Of a stretch of 64,000 bases of DNA, positions 54,565 to 62,413 are shown piece by piece. A program made the position numbers and the translations under genes. Every line of letters begins with the position of its first letter. Positions within the stretch are counted from its first letter, which is position 1. Below the pieces are notes generated by a model. It was not told the DNA's origin and did no database searches. It saw only the letters and a program-made list of their open reading frames with translations. This DNA is from Roseimarinus sediminis (GTDB lineage: Bacteria; Bacteroidota; Bacteroidia; Bacteroidales; Prolixibacteraceae), in assembly GCF_050433125.1 (NCBI RefSeq), contig NZ_JBNPXV010000001.1, positions 186,001 through 250,000 on the forward strand, in the 5' to 3' direction.

Positions 54565-55723
54565 AAACCTGGTCTCCCTGTTCAATAAAATTTACTCCAA
54601 TAGGTATCTCCATTAGCGCATTGGCTTTCGACAGGGCATGAATGTGTGCCGAACCATTGTAAGGAAGTAGTTCCACCTTACCACTTTTATTCATATAAAC
54701 GGGTAAGAATTCAAGCCGGTCGGCTTTTTTACGTTGGTACGACTCAAGAATCACACTCTTAAATCCTACTGTTTCATAAGAATGACCCATCAGGCCGTAA
54801 AGAAGTACCTTTCCGATTAATTCAAGCTGAATAAAAGAGGAAACCGGATTTCCCGGGAATCCCAGAACATACTTATCGTCTTTTCTGGCAAACAGGGTGT
54901 GTTTGCCGGGCTTGGTCTCTATTGAAGTGATCAGAATATCAAAACCAAGTTCCTGCAGAACCTGAGGTACAAAGTCGTAATCGCCCACCGAAACACCACC
55001 CGAAATAAACAGAACATCGGTTAACTGAAGTGCCGATTGAATTTTTCCGGTGATTTCTTCCTGCACATCAGACACAATGCCCAGGTATTCGGCGATAAGT
55101 CCCATCCGGCTTAGTTGGGCCATCATCTGATGTCCGTTGCTGTTTCTGATTTGTCCGGCATGAGGAAACTCAACAGGTTCAACCAGCTCGTTTCCGGTTG
55201 AGAGCACTCCAACCTTGGGCCGCCTATAAACATCAACACTCGCTTTTCCGGCACTGGCAAGTATTGCAATTTCGCCCGGCCCTATTAAGGTACCCGACGA
55301 AAGAACAAGATCTCCTTCCTTTACATCTTCACCTTTCAAGCAGATATTTTTCCCGGTAGAAGCGCGTGTAAAAATCACTGTTCCATCGGGTTGAATTTCA
55401 TGGTATTCAATCATAAAAACCACATCGGCACCCAAAGGAACAGGAGCACCTGTCATGATTCGTGCACATTCCCCTTCGCTGATTTTATGTTCGGGAAATT
55501 TTCCGGCCGGAATTTCCTCAATTATTTTTAAAGGGCCGGGTAAATCAGCACGACGGCATGCAAAACCGTCCATTGCAGCTTTATCGAAGGGAGGAAGGTT
55601 GACATCTGAAAGCACATCTTCAGCCAAAATACGGTTTAGACTATCGTTTAACAGAACGGTTTCACTTCGGGGAAGTGCAACCGACTTTTTTATAATTTCC
55701 AGTGCATCTTTTAATTCACTCAT
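54548..55723 (-). CDS. moeA: molybdopterin molybdotransferase
   Basis: Inserts molybdate into adenylylated molybdopterin. The 391 residues show FDKAAMDGFACR, ARIMTGAPVPLGADVV, VGVLSTGNELV and ISGGVSVGDYDFV, then PGNPVSSFIQLEL, covering domains I-IV in order. It is 12 bases after mobB and overlaps moaA. Confidence 0.95.
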   Translation of the reverse strand: MSELKDALEIIKKSVALPRSETVLLNDSLNRILAEDVLSDVNLPPFDKAAMDGFACRRADLPGPLKIIEEIPAGKFPEHKISEGECARIMTGAPVPLGADVVFMIEYHEIQPDGTVIFTRASTGKNICLKGEDVKEGDLVLSSGTLIGPGEIAILASAGKASVDVYRRPKVGVLSTGNELVEPVEFPHAGQIRNSNGHQMMAQLSRMGLIAEYLGIVSDVQEEITGKIQSALQLTDVLFISGGVSVGDYDFVPQVLQELGFDILITSIETKPGKHTLFARKDDKYVLGFPGNPVSSFIQLELIGKVLLYGLMGHSYETVGFKSVILESYQRKKADRLEFLPVYMNKSGKVELLPYNGSAHIHALSKANALMEIPIGVNFIEQGDQVYVRPL

Positions 55724-55735
55724 CGCTCAACACAT

Positions 55736-56233
55736 TTACTTCAACTTAGCTAATAAATATTCAACCGAAGGAAAAAAAACATTTCCATCGAAATTTGTTT
55801 TTTCAAATTCAAATGTCCAGCGGGTCTGCTTCCAGTGCTTTTCATTCCCCACAAAAACAGCCAGATGGGGTTGAAGGTATTCTGCCAGTATTCCTGATTC
55901 AATCACAAGCCACCCTTCAATGTTCTGATTGATCCAATTTGCCAAATCAGGAAGCCCATCGTCTGACGACTGAACAAACAATGATTGGCTGGCTCCGGCT
56001 CTCAAAAAGCGCGAACTGTCCTTATCGGAATCTGCATCCTTTTCTTCAGCAATAAGCAATGACTCCTTCTGCAAAATAATTTTCTGCAAACGCGTAAGCT
56101 CATGCCGGTGCGAAGCCAGCTTAAGCGCAGTAAGTTGATGCATTGGAGAAAGCTGTTTAATTAATTCACAACAAAGTGTTGTTTTCCCCACGTTTTGTCC
56201 GGCACCAGCCACCATGATTATTTTCTCCGCCAC
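55736..56233 (-). CDS. mobB: MobB-like P-loop protein
   Basis: A 165-residue GTPase-type protein with Walker A GAGQNVGKTTL and the histidine-containing KLASHRHEL that in MobB is GxKHxHH-like. It contains RFLRAGASQSLF and a divergent C-terminal half (WLVIESGILAEYL). MobB binds GTP and assists cofactor nucleotide addition. First gene after the riboswitch. The fit to MobB is partial, so the symbol is tentative. Confidence 0.7.
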   Translation of the reverse strand: MAEKIIMVAGAGQNVGKTTLCCELIKQLSPMHQLTALKLASHRHELTRLQKIILQKESLLIAEEKDADSDKDSSRFLRAGASQSLFVQSSDDGLPDLANWINQNIEGWLVIESGILAEYLQPHLAVFVGNEKHWKQTRWTFEFEKTNFDGNVFFPSVEYLLAKLK

Positions 56234-56290
56234 AAGCCCTTATTTTACTTTTCAATTCAACAACAACATTTAATATGCGAAAGTGTTCTT

Positions 56291-56341
56291 TAATAAAAGA
56301 AAGCCTTCAGTTCATCCACGAGGAAAGGAACTGAAGGCTTT
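56291..56341 (-). terminator. intrinsic terminator of the Moco riboswitch expression platform
   Basis: A perfect 14-bp stem (56300-56313 with 56328-56341, core GCCTTCAGTTC) and a 14-base loop. On the minus strand it is followed by a U-rich run (CTTTTATT). It lies right after the structured leader and 58 bases before mobB, so it can stop transcription before the Moco genes. Confidence 0.88.
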
Positions 56342-56352
56342 ATACCTTTGTT

Positions 56353-56490
56353 ACCAGCACATGTTGCATTGTGCCGGCTTACTCCTTTCCAAATTGCCGG
56401 CTCCGAAGCCGACCGGGAGGCCAGCCGGTTTCCCTGCTGACCCATCGGCCCTGTGAGCATACTTTGTTTCAGCTAACAGGGCTCGGAGAT
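56353..56490 (-). promoter_or_regulatory. molybdenum cofactor (Moco) riboswitch aptamer
   Basis: A leader RNA with several stems on the minus strand. From the 5' end: CTCCGA (56488-56483) that can pair with TCGGAG near 56406-56401; GCCCTGT...ACAGGGC; hairpin GGTCAGC...GCTGGCC; then TCCCG; a GC-rich hairpin; TTTGGAAAGGAGTAAG (56392-56377 area); and GCCGGCAC...GTGCTGGT. The E. coli moaA Moco element has the same order as I recall it: CAGGG-hairpin-GCCTCCCG, then TGGAAAGG-n-GTA. The blocks GCCTCCCG (56421-56414) and GGAAAGG (56390-56384) match. It precedes a terminator and the moa/moe genes. Confidence 0.75.
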
Positions 56491-56506
56491 GTAAATTATC
56501 TTATAA

Positions 56507-57127
56507 CTAGCAACCGCCAGCGACCTTCTTTTTCTTAGGCCGTGCCTGGATTGGAGGCGGTGGTGGTGCCGAAGCACTTTCTTCCGATTCCTGCAGATCG
56601 CCACCTCCCAGCGCTTTGCCGGCTCCTTTACGAAAATCGTAGCGGGCAAATTCATCATTGGGACTTAGTTGGGCGGGCTTATCCGGGCTCATAATTGTTT
56701 CAGCCCAATAGTTCATTCCGCCCATCATCACATAATTATTAATGTATCCCAACTGACGGGTAATCATCCAGGCCTCGTTTGCCAGTGTATTACCATTCGA
56801 ATAAAAAACATTCATCTTCACATCCTGGTTCAGATAAGGCTCCCAGTCCTCACTCAATAAGCTTGAAATTGGAATGTTGATGGCTCCCGGAAGATGGAAT
56901 TTTTCGAACTCATCACTGTTTCGTACATCAATTAATTGCAGTGAAGGATCCTGCTGTACCAGCATGTCTGCAATCTGATCGGTTGAAACAAACTGCCTGT
57001 TTTCTTTTACTTCTTCGAGTAATTGACTGGCAGAAAGTTTATATTGTTTGGTTGTATTTTCGGGAACTGCAGCAATTATCAAACCCAGAGGGATGATAAA
57101 CATGGCCATTTTTAATCTCATATTCAT
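56507..57127 (-). CDS. exported rhodanese-like protein lacking the catalytic Cys, ending in Gly-Gly-Cys
   Basis: A 206-residue protein with an N-terminal hydrophobic export or anchor segment (about residues 8-20). The rhodanese fold is clear: LIDVRNSDEFEKFHLPGAINIP and, at the active loop, FYSNGNTLANEAW, where the catalytic cysteine is serine. After the domain, a Ser/Glu stretch, a Pro run and a Lys run lead to AGGC at the C-terminus. This terminal cysteine is the only one in the protein. It ends a minus-strand run of psrABC and YeeE genes and precedes the Moco riboswitch by about 17 bases. A sulfur-carrier role is possible but unproven. Confidence 0.85.
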   Translation of the reverse strand: MNMRLKMAMFIIPLGLIIAAVPENTTKQYKLSASQLLEEVKENRQFVSTDQIADMLVQQDPSLQLIDVRNSDEFEKFHLPGAINIPISSLLSEDWEPYLNQDVKMNVFYSNGNTLANEAWMITRQLGYINNYVMMGGMNYWAETIMSPDKPAQLSPNDEFARYDFRKGAGKALGGGDLQESEESASAPPPPPIQARPKKKKVAGGC

Positions 57128-57201
57128 GGTTCAAAATTTTATAGAATGAATAATTGACGATTCAATTTAACAATGAATGTTGATTTTCGTTATTCAACTT
57201 C

Positions 57202-57801
57202 CTAGTATTCCTCTCTGGGAAATTTCTTTTCGGCCCATTCACCAACCCAGAACATTCCAAAAGCAACCACTATCAGGCCCAGGGCAAACACACCCCGCGA
57301 AACATTCAATACCTCGTTCATCGTTGGTGTACCCAGATTCTTTGCTTTATAAAGCGCTTCCCAAAGCGGATATCCTTCGGTAAAGATAAGAATTCCGATT
57401 ACCAGTCCGCCAATAAAGGCCAGGGCATCGAGTTTACCGATCGAAAGGGCACAAAATGCAGTGCCGGGGCAAAAACCACCAATAATGAATCCAGCTCCCA
57501 TTACAATACCGCCAACAATGGCAGACCAGAGAAAGGTCGGATTAATGTAAATCCAGCTCAAATCGATCCATCCAAACAAGCTTAGAAACAACAAACCAAG
57601 CATGGCTACGATGGCTGCAGTAAAAAATACCTTAAGCACGGTGGTGTCGTAACCATAAAACATTCCGGCCAATTTACGCGAAGACGAAAAGCCGCTACTT
57701 TCAAGTACAAAACCAAAACCGATACCAACAATGAAAGCCAGCAGCAGGTTGGTAAACGGAGAAATATGTTCGAATACAATTAAAGGTCCCATAATACACA
57801 A
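57202..57801 (-). CDS. YeeE/YedE-family sulfur transporter, first half
   Basis: A 199-residue membrane protein with about four to five helices and the conserved GGFCPGTAFCAL motif with two cysteines that are central in the thiosulfate transporter TsuA. Together with the next gene it corresponds to a whole YeeE/YedE channel split into two polypeptides. Four bases from the partner gene. The substrate could be thiosulfate, or a sulfane-sulfur compound in exchange. Confidence 0.85.
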   Translation of the reverse strand: MCIMGPLIVFEHISPFTNLLLAFIVGIGFGFVLESSGFSSSRKLAGMFYGYDTTVLKVFFTAAIVAMLGLLFLSLFGWIDLSWIYINPTFLWSAIVGGIVMGAGFIIGGFCPGTAFCALSIGKLDALAFIGGLVIGILIFTEGYPLWEALYKAKNLGTPTMNEVLNVSRGVFALGLIVVAFGMFWVGEWAEKKFPREEY

Positions 57802-57805
57802 TTTT

Positions 57806-58330
57806 TTAAATCCACAATTTTCTGAAAAAATAAGCTAAGGCAAAGGCAGTTCCAAAAATGAACGCCATGGTAATGAAGCCTCCTACCGACATAACTGCCA
57901 TGCCGGTTAAAGCCGATCCGCTGGTACAGCCACGCCCCAGCTGAGAACCAAAACCAAACAAAATTCCACCGATAACGGCAAAAATAATACGGGTTTTACT
58001 GGTAATTTTCGGACTGTGTTCCACTTTAAGTTTCAGGCGTCCGGCAAGAGCTCCCGAAAGGAAACCACCAACTACAACCCCCATCATCTGAATCACAAGC
58101 CAGTTATTCAATGGCCCTCCCTTTCGTGCCTCTTTTGATTCCTGGTAGTAAAGTGCATCTTCGGTGTAGCCGGGTGCGATGGTTTCTACTCCTGCCATTG
58201 TTACACTTTTAATGGCTCCACTGGCTCCAAGGCCTCTGCCGGAAAAGAAAAAAGCAGCAACAAGCACCAAACCAAGAAATACACCTCCCACATAGGGATT
58301 CAGGTATTTTTTACTTCTCTCAGTATTCAT
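57806..58330 (-). CDS. YeeE/YedE-family sulfur transporter, second half
   Basis: A 174-residue membrane protein with about four helices. It carries GSQLGRGCTSGSALTGM, the family's other conserved cysteine motif. N-terminal region KKYLNPYVGGVFLG is typical. The two halves would form a heteromeric channel, as in PmpA/PmpB-type pairs. It follows psrC by 30 bases and is probably expressed with the reductase that uses the imported substrate. Confidence 0.85.
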   Translation of the reverse strand: MNTERSKKYLNPYVGGVFLGLVLVAAFFFSGRGLGASGAIKSVTMAGVETIAPGYTEDALYYQESKEARKGGPLNNWLVIQMMGVVVGGFLSGALAGRLKLKVEHSPKITSKTRIIFAVIGGILFGFGSQLGRGCTSGSALTGMAVMSVGGFITMAFIFGTAFALAYFFRKLWI

Positions 58331-58359
58331 ATTGCGATATTTTTAAGTTTTATTTTCAA

Positions 58360-59301
58360 TTAATAGAGCCAACGACTGATTTGTCCTGCATGAACCATTA
58401 CAAAGCGAAAAACCAATCCCCCCGCAAGAACAAGGATGGGCGCAAGCATGTACGGTACTTTTTTGTGCCGGAGTTCGAAAATTTCAAGCACGGCCGGTAT
58501 CACCAGTCCAAGCCCCATCACAAATATCCAGAAGATGGCAGTAAACTCGCCTCCCAGGAATAATTGTGAAGCTTCGATCTGTACCTGGGTACTTGCCCTG
58601 AAACCCATAAACATGTGTATGATCAGAAAGATTTCAATGGCAATCAGCAAAAGATCAATTTTTGCAAAAGTGAGCCTTTCGACATGCGATTTCGACATTA
58701 AAATAATGGCTGCTGCCCCCGTTGACAAACCTGAAGTAAGGAAAAGCGGGCCTAAAATTGAGGTGTTCCATAACGGACGTGCATTAAATGCCGACAACAG
58801 GATTCCGGTATAAATACCCAAAATCACCGAAGAGACAACCATGATCCATGCCAGCTGCATTTTGTATTTTCTAAAAAAAGCTTCAATCTCAATAAGTACA
58901 TCATATTTCCAGTCCCAGTGGGGAAAAATATTCTTTATGTGGAGGGCACTCCAGATGATGGCAACGGGTGTAATGATCATGAGCACCCAGGCGCCCCAGC
59001 TCATAGGTGATTCAAGATTAATGGTGGTGTACAATTGCCAGAAATAGAGCTTGTGTTTCAGATCGAGAAACAGAAAAAAGAGGCCCAGTACCAGCAAAAA
59101 CGGTGTGATGAGCGGAGCAATGCCCACAGCAGTTTTGTATTCCTTATCCTTTTTCATGATGGTATACAATCCGGCAAAGAACAAGATTCCGGCTGCCAGT
59201 CCACCCAGAAACAGATAAGATGGAATCTGCCATTCCCAAATTTCGAGGTGGGGATCGATCAGGTGATTATTTCTTCCGCTTACAATGATTTCTTCGCGCA
59301 T
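58360..59301 (-). CDS. psrC: NrfD/PsrC membrane subunit of a sulfur oxyanion reductase
   Basis: A 313-residue integral membrane protein with eight to nine helices, the quinol-binding anchor of the molybdoenzyme. Opening WEWQIPSYLFLGGLAAGILFF and the later MSWGAWVLMI are typical of NrfD/PsrC. It transfers electrons from menaquinol to the Fe-S subunit. It lies 11 bases after psrB. Confidence 0.9.
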   Translation of the reverse strand: MREEIIVSGRNNHLIDPHLEIWEWQIPSYLFLGGLAAGILFFAGLYTIMKKDKEYKTAVGIAPLITPFLLVLGLFFLFLDLKHKLYFWQLYTTINLESPMSWGAWVLMIITPVAIIWSALHIKNIFPHWDWKYDVLIEIEAFFRKYKMQLAWIMVVSSVILGIYTGILLSAFNARPLWNTSILGPLFLTSGLSTGAAAIILMSKSHVERLTFAKIDLLLIAIEIFLIIHMFMGFRASTQVQIEASQLFLGGEFTAIFWIFVMGLGLVIPAVLEIFELRHKKVPYMLAPILVLAGGLVFRFVMVHAGQISRWLY

Positions 59302-59312
59302 AATATTCTGTT

Positions 59313-59846
59313 TTAAATAAGGAAATAAAGATGAGGAATGGTACCTGCTTCAGGAATGAGTGTTTTGGATTTCCTTTCCTTTAACACTTTACTTACATCG
59401 GAATTGGGATCTTCGAGATCGCCAAAATACATGCATTTTGTCGGGCATACTGCCACGCAGGCCGGATCCAGACCATCCTTTACCCGGTGATCACAAAAGG
59501 TGCATTTATCAACATAACCCTTGGGATGCACAAAACGGGCATCGTACGGGCATGAGGTAATGCAGGCACCACAGCCAATGCATTTATGGTTTTCAACTTT
59601 CACAATGCCACCTTCATCAACATAGCTTGCACCTGTAGGGCAGCAACGTACACAGGGTGCATTTTCACAATGATTACATCTTTCGGAACGCAACTCCAAC
59701 TCAAGCTGCGGATATGTTCCATCGGTCACTTCAACCACCCAGTCGCGACAATAGCCAATTGGTACGTCGTTTTCTGTCTGGCAGGCAACTACACAGTCGC
59801 TGCACCCAACGCACTTTTTGGTGTCAACAGCCATAGCATATCTCAT
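59313..59846 (-). CDS. psrB: four-cluster ferredoxin subunit of a sulfur oxyanion reductase
   Basis: A 177-residue PsrB/PhsB/DmsB-type protein with four [4Fe-4S] motifs: CVGCSDCVVACQ, CNHCENAPCVRCCP, CIGCGACITSCP and CTFCDHRVKDGLDPACVAVCP. It connects the membrane and catalytic subunits and overlaps psrA by 4 bases. Confidence 0.93.
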   Translation of the reverse strand: MRYAMAVDTKKCVGCSDCVVACQTENDVPIGYCRDWVVEVTDGTYPQLELELRSERCNHCENAPCVRCCPTGASYVDEGGIVKVENHKCIGCGACITSCPYDARFVHPKGYVDKCTFCDHRVKDGLDPACVAVCPTKCMYFGDLEDPNSDVSKVLKERKSKTLIPEAGTIPHLYFLI

Positions 59847-62077
59847 GATTGTTCTTTTTTACCGTTATCAAACCTAAATGTTACAAAATTTCCTCTCATG
59901 CCTGTACCGCCCATAATGGGATCGATGTGCACCCTGGTGATGAGCTGTGAATCGCTGGCACCACGTCCATAGGTACGACTCAGCTTCTTGTTCGAATGCC
60001 CAAATCCGTGTATCATGTAAATTGAATCGAAGCGTATGCGCTCAGTAACCCGAACTTTAATCGGAAATTCTGAAATAATTCCATCCTGATTTTCGAGCCA
60101 GATGGGCTGGCCATTTTGTATTCCCCATTCTTTTGCAACCTTGGGATTGATCCAACAGGTATTTTCATCCATCAGATCAACCAAATTTGGATTATTGGCC
60201 GTACGGCTGAAAGTATGCATTGGAGCACGACCATAAATAAGCCGATAAAATCCAGGTGCCGGCTCTTCATGCTTTGTAAATTTGGGAACAGGATCAAATC
60301 CATTGTTAGCAAAAGTTGTAGAATAAAGCTCAATTTTGCCTGTGTTGGTGAAAAACTCCACTTCTTCGTTTTGTGCAAAATAGAGGTCGTTGTACTTGCG
60401 GTCGAAAAGCTTGACTCCGATACGTTGCATCTCTTCGAGTGAAGTACCCAGCTGTTTGAATTCCCAATCCAGCTCTTCTTCCTGCGTGTCGAAAGGGAAA
60501 TAGGCACCCAGCCCCATTTTTCCAGCCAGCTCTTTGGCCATCCACCAGGCTGGCTTGCTGTTGTATTTTGGCTCGACGGCTGGCATGCGCAGGGCAATAC
60601 TCCCCTGACGGCCCTGAAGCGAACGTATCGAATCGTAGCGTTCGAGATAAGTACATTCAGGCAGAATTACATCGGCAAATCCGGTAATTTCCATGGGCAT
60701 GGTATCGATCACCACCATCAGATCGAGATTCTGGATGGCTTCGATGGTTTTGCGCCTGTCGGGTAAGGTTTTTAACAGGTTGGTTCCGTTTACTATCCAG
60801 GCCCTGATATGACAGTCCATGGTAGCCGACGGAATGGTTGCATCGCAAACTCCATTGGCCAGGGCCAAATCGGCCAATTCAAATTTTCCTCCCATGGCAT
60901 CGCGCCAGGTGCGCGAAGGCTTTGGAAATTCAGGCACCGGAAAATGCTTAACGCTTGTTTTTTCGGTCCGGTAAAAACCTCCCCGTCGTCCCCAACTGCC
61001 CAGCAGTGCATTCAGAATAGCCACCGCACGCAAGCGCTGGGTATCATCACCATACCAGGTTACATGCCGGCCAGGATGAATGATTACCGATGGTGCTGCA
61101 TCGTGCATTTCTTTTGCTGTCTGCCTAATCACATCGGGCTTAATGGTTGTTATTCCGTAAGCCCACTCGGGCGTATATTTTTTGACTTCAGCCTTTAACT
61201 GCTCAAATCCATAAGTATATTTTTCAACATAAGCCTTATCGTACCATTCATTTTCGATAATAACATTGATCCAGGTGAGCAAAAGCGCCAGATCGGTCGA
61301 TGGTTTTATGGGTAACCAGAATTTCGACTTACTGGCTGCGGTTGAGAAACGTGGATCGACGGTGATAATGCTGGCTCCACGGTCGATGGCATCGCTCATC
61401 TCCTGCACCTGACTGTTGTGCATGTTTTCACCCAAGTGGGAACCAATTAAAACCAAACAACGGGTATCTCTGATATCGAGATTCTCGGGAGAATTGAGTC
61501 CTTCGCCGTAGGTTGTAATGAAAGCCACTTCGCGTGGTCCGCGACACTGGGCATACGATGGTGCCGCAATATTATTCGATCCAAAAGCTTTTAGCAGGTT
61601 GCCAAAATAGCTTCCTCCCGAGCCATGGGTTAGTAAAGCCGTACATTCGGGTCCGTGTTCTGCTTTTATTTTATTGAGTTTTTCAGCAACAAAATCGAGC
61701 GCTTCATCCCAGCTTACTTCTTTGAAAGTTTGTTTTCCCGACGAGTCGCTTACTCTGATCATCGGATTTTTCAGACGGTCTTCATCATGGTACATACCAA
61801 CACCACCCGTTCCACGTGGACACAAACGTCCGTTGGATGCAGGATCATCATCGTTTCCAATAATTTTCTTTATCTCTCCGTGCTCATTCTTGTAAACCCA
61901 TCCTGCACATTTCCAAAAACAAACCTCACAGTACGTTGGTGTACGCCGTAACTCAGAAGGCTTCTTGAACGGAGTCAACCCTTCGCGGGCATAAGCCTTA
62001 CGGGCATAGGCTCCAGCCAACAATACCCCTCCGGTTGTTAATGCCGATACTTTAATGAACTCTCTTCGGTTGGCCAT
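59843..62077 (-). CDS. psrA: molybdopterin thiosulfate/polysulfide reductase catalytic subunit
   Basis: A 744-residue DMSO-reductase-family enzyme that binds Mo-bis-PGD and one [4Fe-4S] cluster, reducing thiosulfate, polysulfide or tetrathionate. It has a Tat signal (NRREFIK at residues 3-9), cluster ligands C50, C53, C57 and C86 (TYCEVCFWKC, NGRLCPRG), and a cysteine at residue 178 (SYAQCRGPRE) at the position of the Mo ligand. Blocks IDTMPMEITGFADVILPE and YMIHGFGHSNK are typical of PsrA/PhsA. The neighbouring sulfur genes support a sulfur oxyanion. Which one is not decided by sequence; arsenate reductase is less likely. Confidence 0.88.
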   Translation of the reverse strand: MANRREFIKVSALTTGGVLLAGAYARKAYAREGLTPFKKPSELRRTPTYCEVCFWKCAGWVYKNEHGEIKKIIGNDDDPASNGRLCPRGTGGVGMYHDEDRLKNPMIRVSDSSGKQTFKEVSWDEALDFVAEKLNKIKAEHGPECTALLTHGSGGSYFGNLLKAFGSNNIAAPSYAQCRGPREVAFITTYGEGLNSPENLDIRDTRCLVLIGSHLGENMHNSQVQEMSDAIDRGASIITVDPRFSTAASKSKFWLPIKPSTDLALLLTWINVIIENEWYDKAYVEKYTYGFEQLKAEVKKYTPEWAYGITTIKPDVIRQTAKEMHDAAPSVIIHPGRHVTWYGDDTQRLRAVAILNALLGSWGRRGGFYRTEKTSVKHFPVPEFPKPSRTWRDAMGGKFELADLALANGVCDATIPSATMDCHIRAWIVNGTNLLKTLPDRRKTIEAIQNLDLMVVIDTMPMEITGFADVILPECTYLERYDSIRSLQGRQGSIALRMPAVEPKYNSKPAWWMAKELAGKMGLGAYFPFDTQEEELDWEFKQLGTSLEEMQRIGVKLFDRKYNDLYFAQNEEVEFFTNTGKIELYSTTFANNGFDPVPKFTKHEEPAPGFYRLIYGRAPMHTFSRTANNPNLVDLMDENTCWINPKVAKEWGIQNGQPIWLENQDGIISEFPIKVRVTERIRFDSIYMIHGFGHSNKKLSRTYGRGASDSQLITRVHIDPIMGGTGMRGNFVTFRFDNGKKEQS

Positions 62078-62186
62078 AATATTCAGGCTTTATTAAATTA
62101 AAAGGCATCACTGTTTTACCATGAAAACCGATCAGCCTTTACTACTTTTTTAAATTTTGCAAGCAAACTTTCGTATTTAATGGTCT

Positions 62187-62194
62187 CAAAAGTA
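62187..62194 (-). promoter_or_regulatory. -7 element of psrA
   Basis: The minus strand reads TACTTTTG, an exact TAnnTTTG match, about 110 bases before the psrA ATG. There is no TTTG at the -33 distance, as expected for a promoter that depends on an activator. Confidence 0.55.
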
Positions 62195-62225
62195 AGCCAT
62201 CAGCCATTTTTCAGGCTTTCGGCGC

Positions 62226-62290
62226 TTGTGATAAATATCACAAGGTGATATATATCATCACCCGATGATGAACTTTGTCAATTTTGTGAC
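62226..62290. promoter_or_regulatory. tandem FNR/CRP-type operators between psrA and its regulator
   Basis: Two perfect palindromes with the core TGAT-N4-ATCA are present: TTGTGATAAATATCACAA (62226-62243) and TGATATATATCA (62246-62257), centred 17 bases apart. A third, weaker repeat is GTCA-ATTTTG-TGAC (62277-62290). The sites lie about 50 and 70 bases upstream of the predicted psrA transcription start and 160-185 bases before the regulator ATG. They probably bind the FNR-like protein encoded next door. Confidence 0.75.
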
Positions 62291-62413
62291 GATTTTGATT
62301 TTATACCGTTAAATTGTCGGGCAGTTAAACGTGTATATCTCTAATATTATGACACTTATAAAATTTTGCTATGGATCGATTTTATCTTATTTTTAAGGCA
62401 AAGTGTGAAAAAA

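Noticed and set aside
56353..56490. Cobalamin or other riboswitch class
   Set aside because: The GGGAA in the leader recalls cobalamin RNAs, but the B12-box is missing and the conserved blocks and the gene context fit the Moco class.
62226..62243. Rex operator (TTGTGA-N6-TCACAA)
   Set aside because: The sequence would also suit Rex, but the neighbouring Crp/Fnr gene and a second TGAT-N4-ATCA copy favour FNR-type binding. Not excluded.
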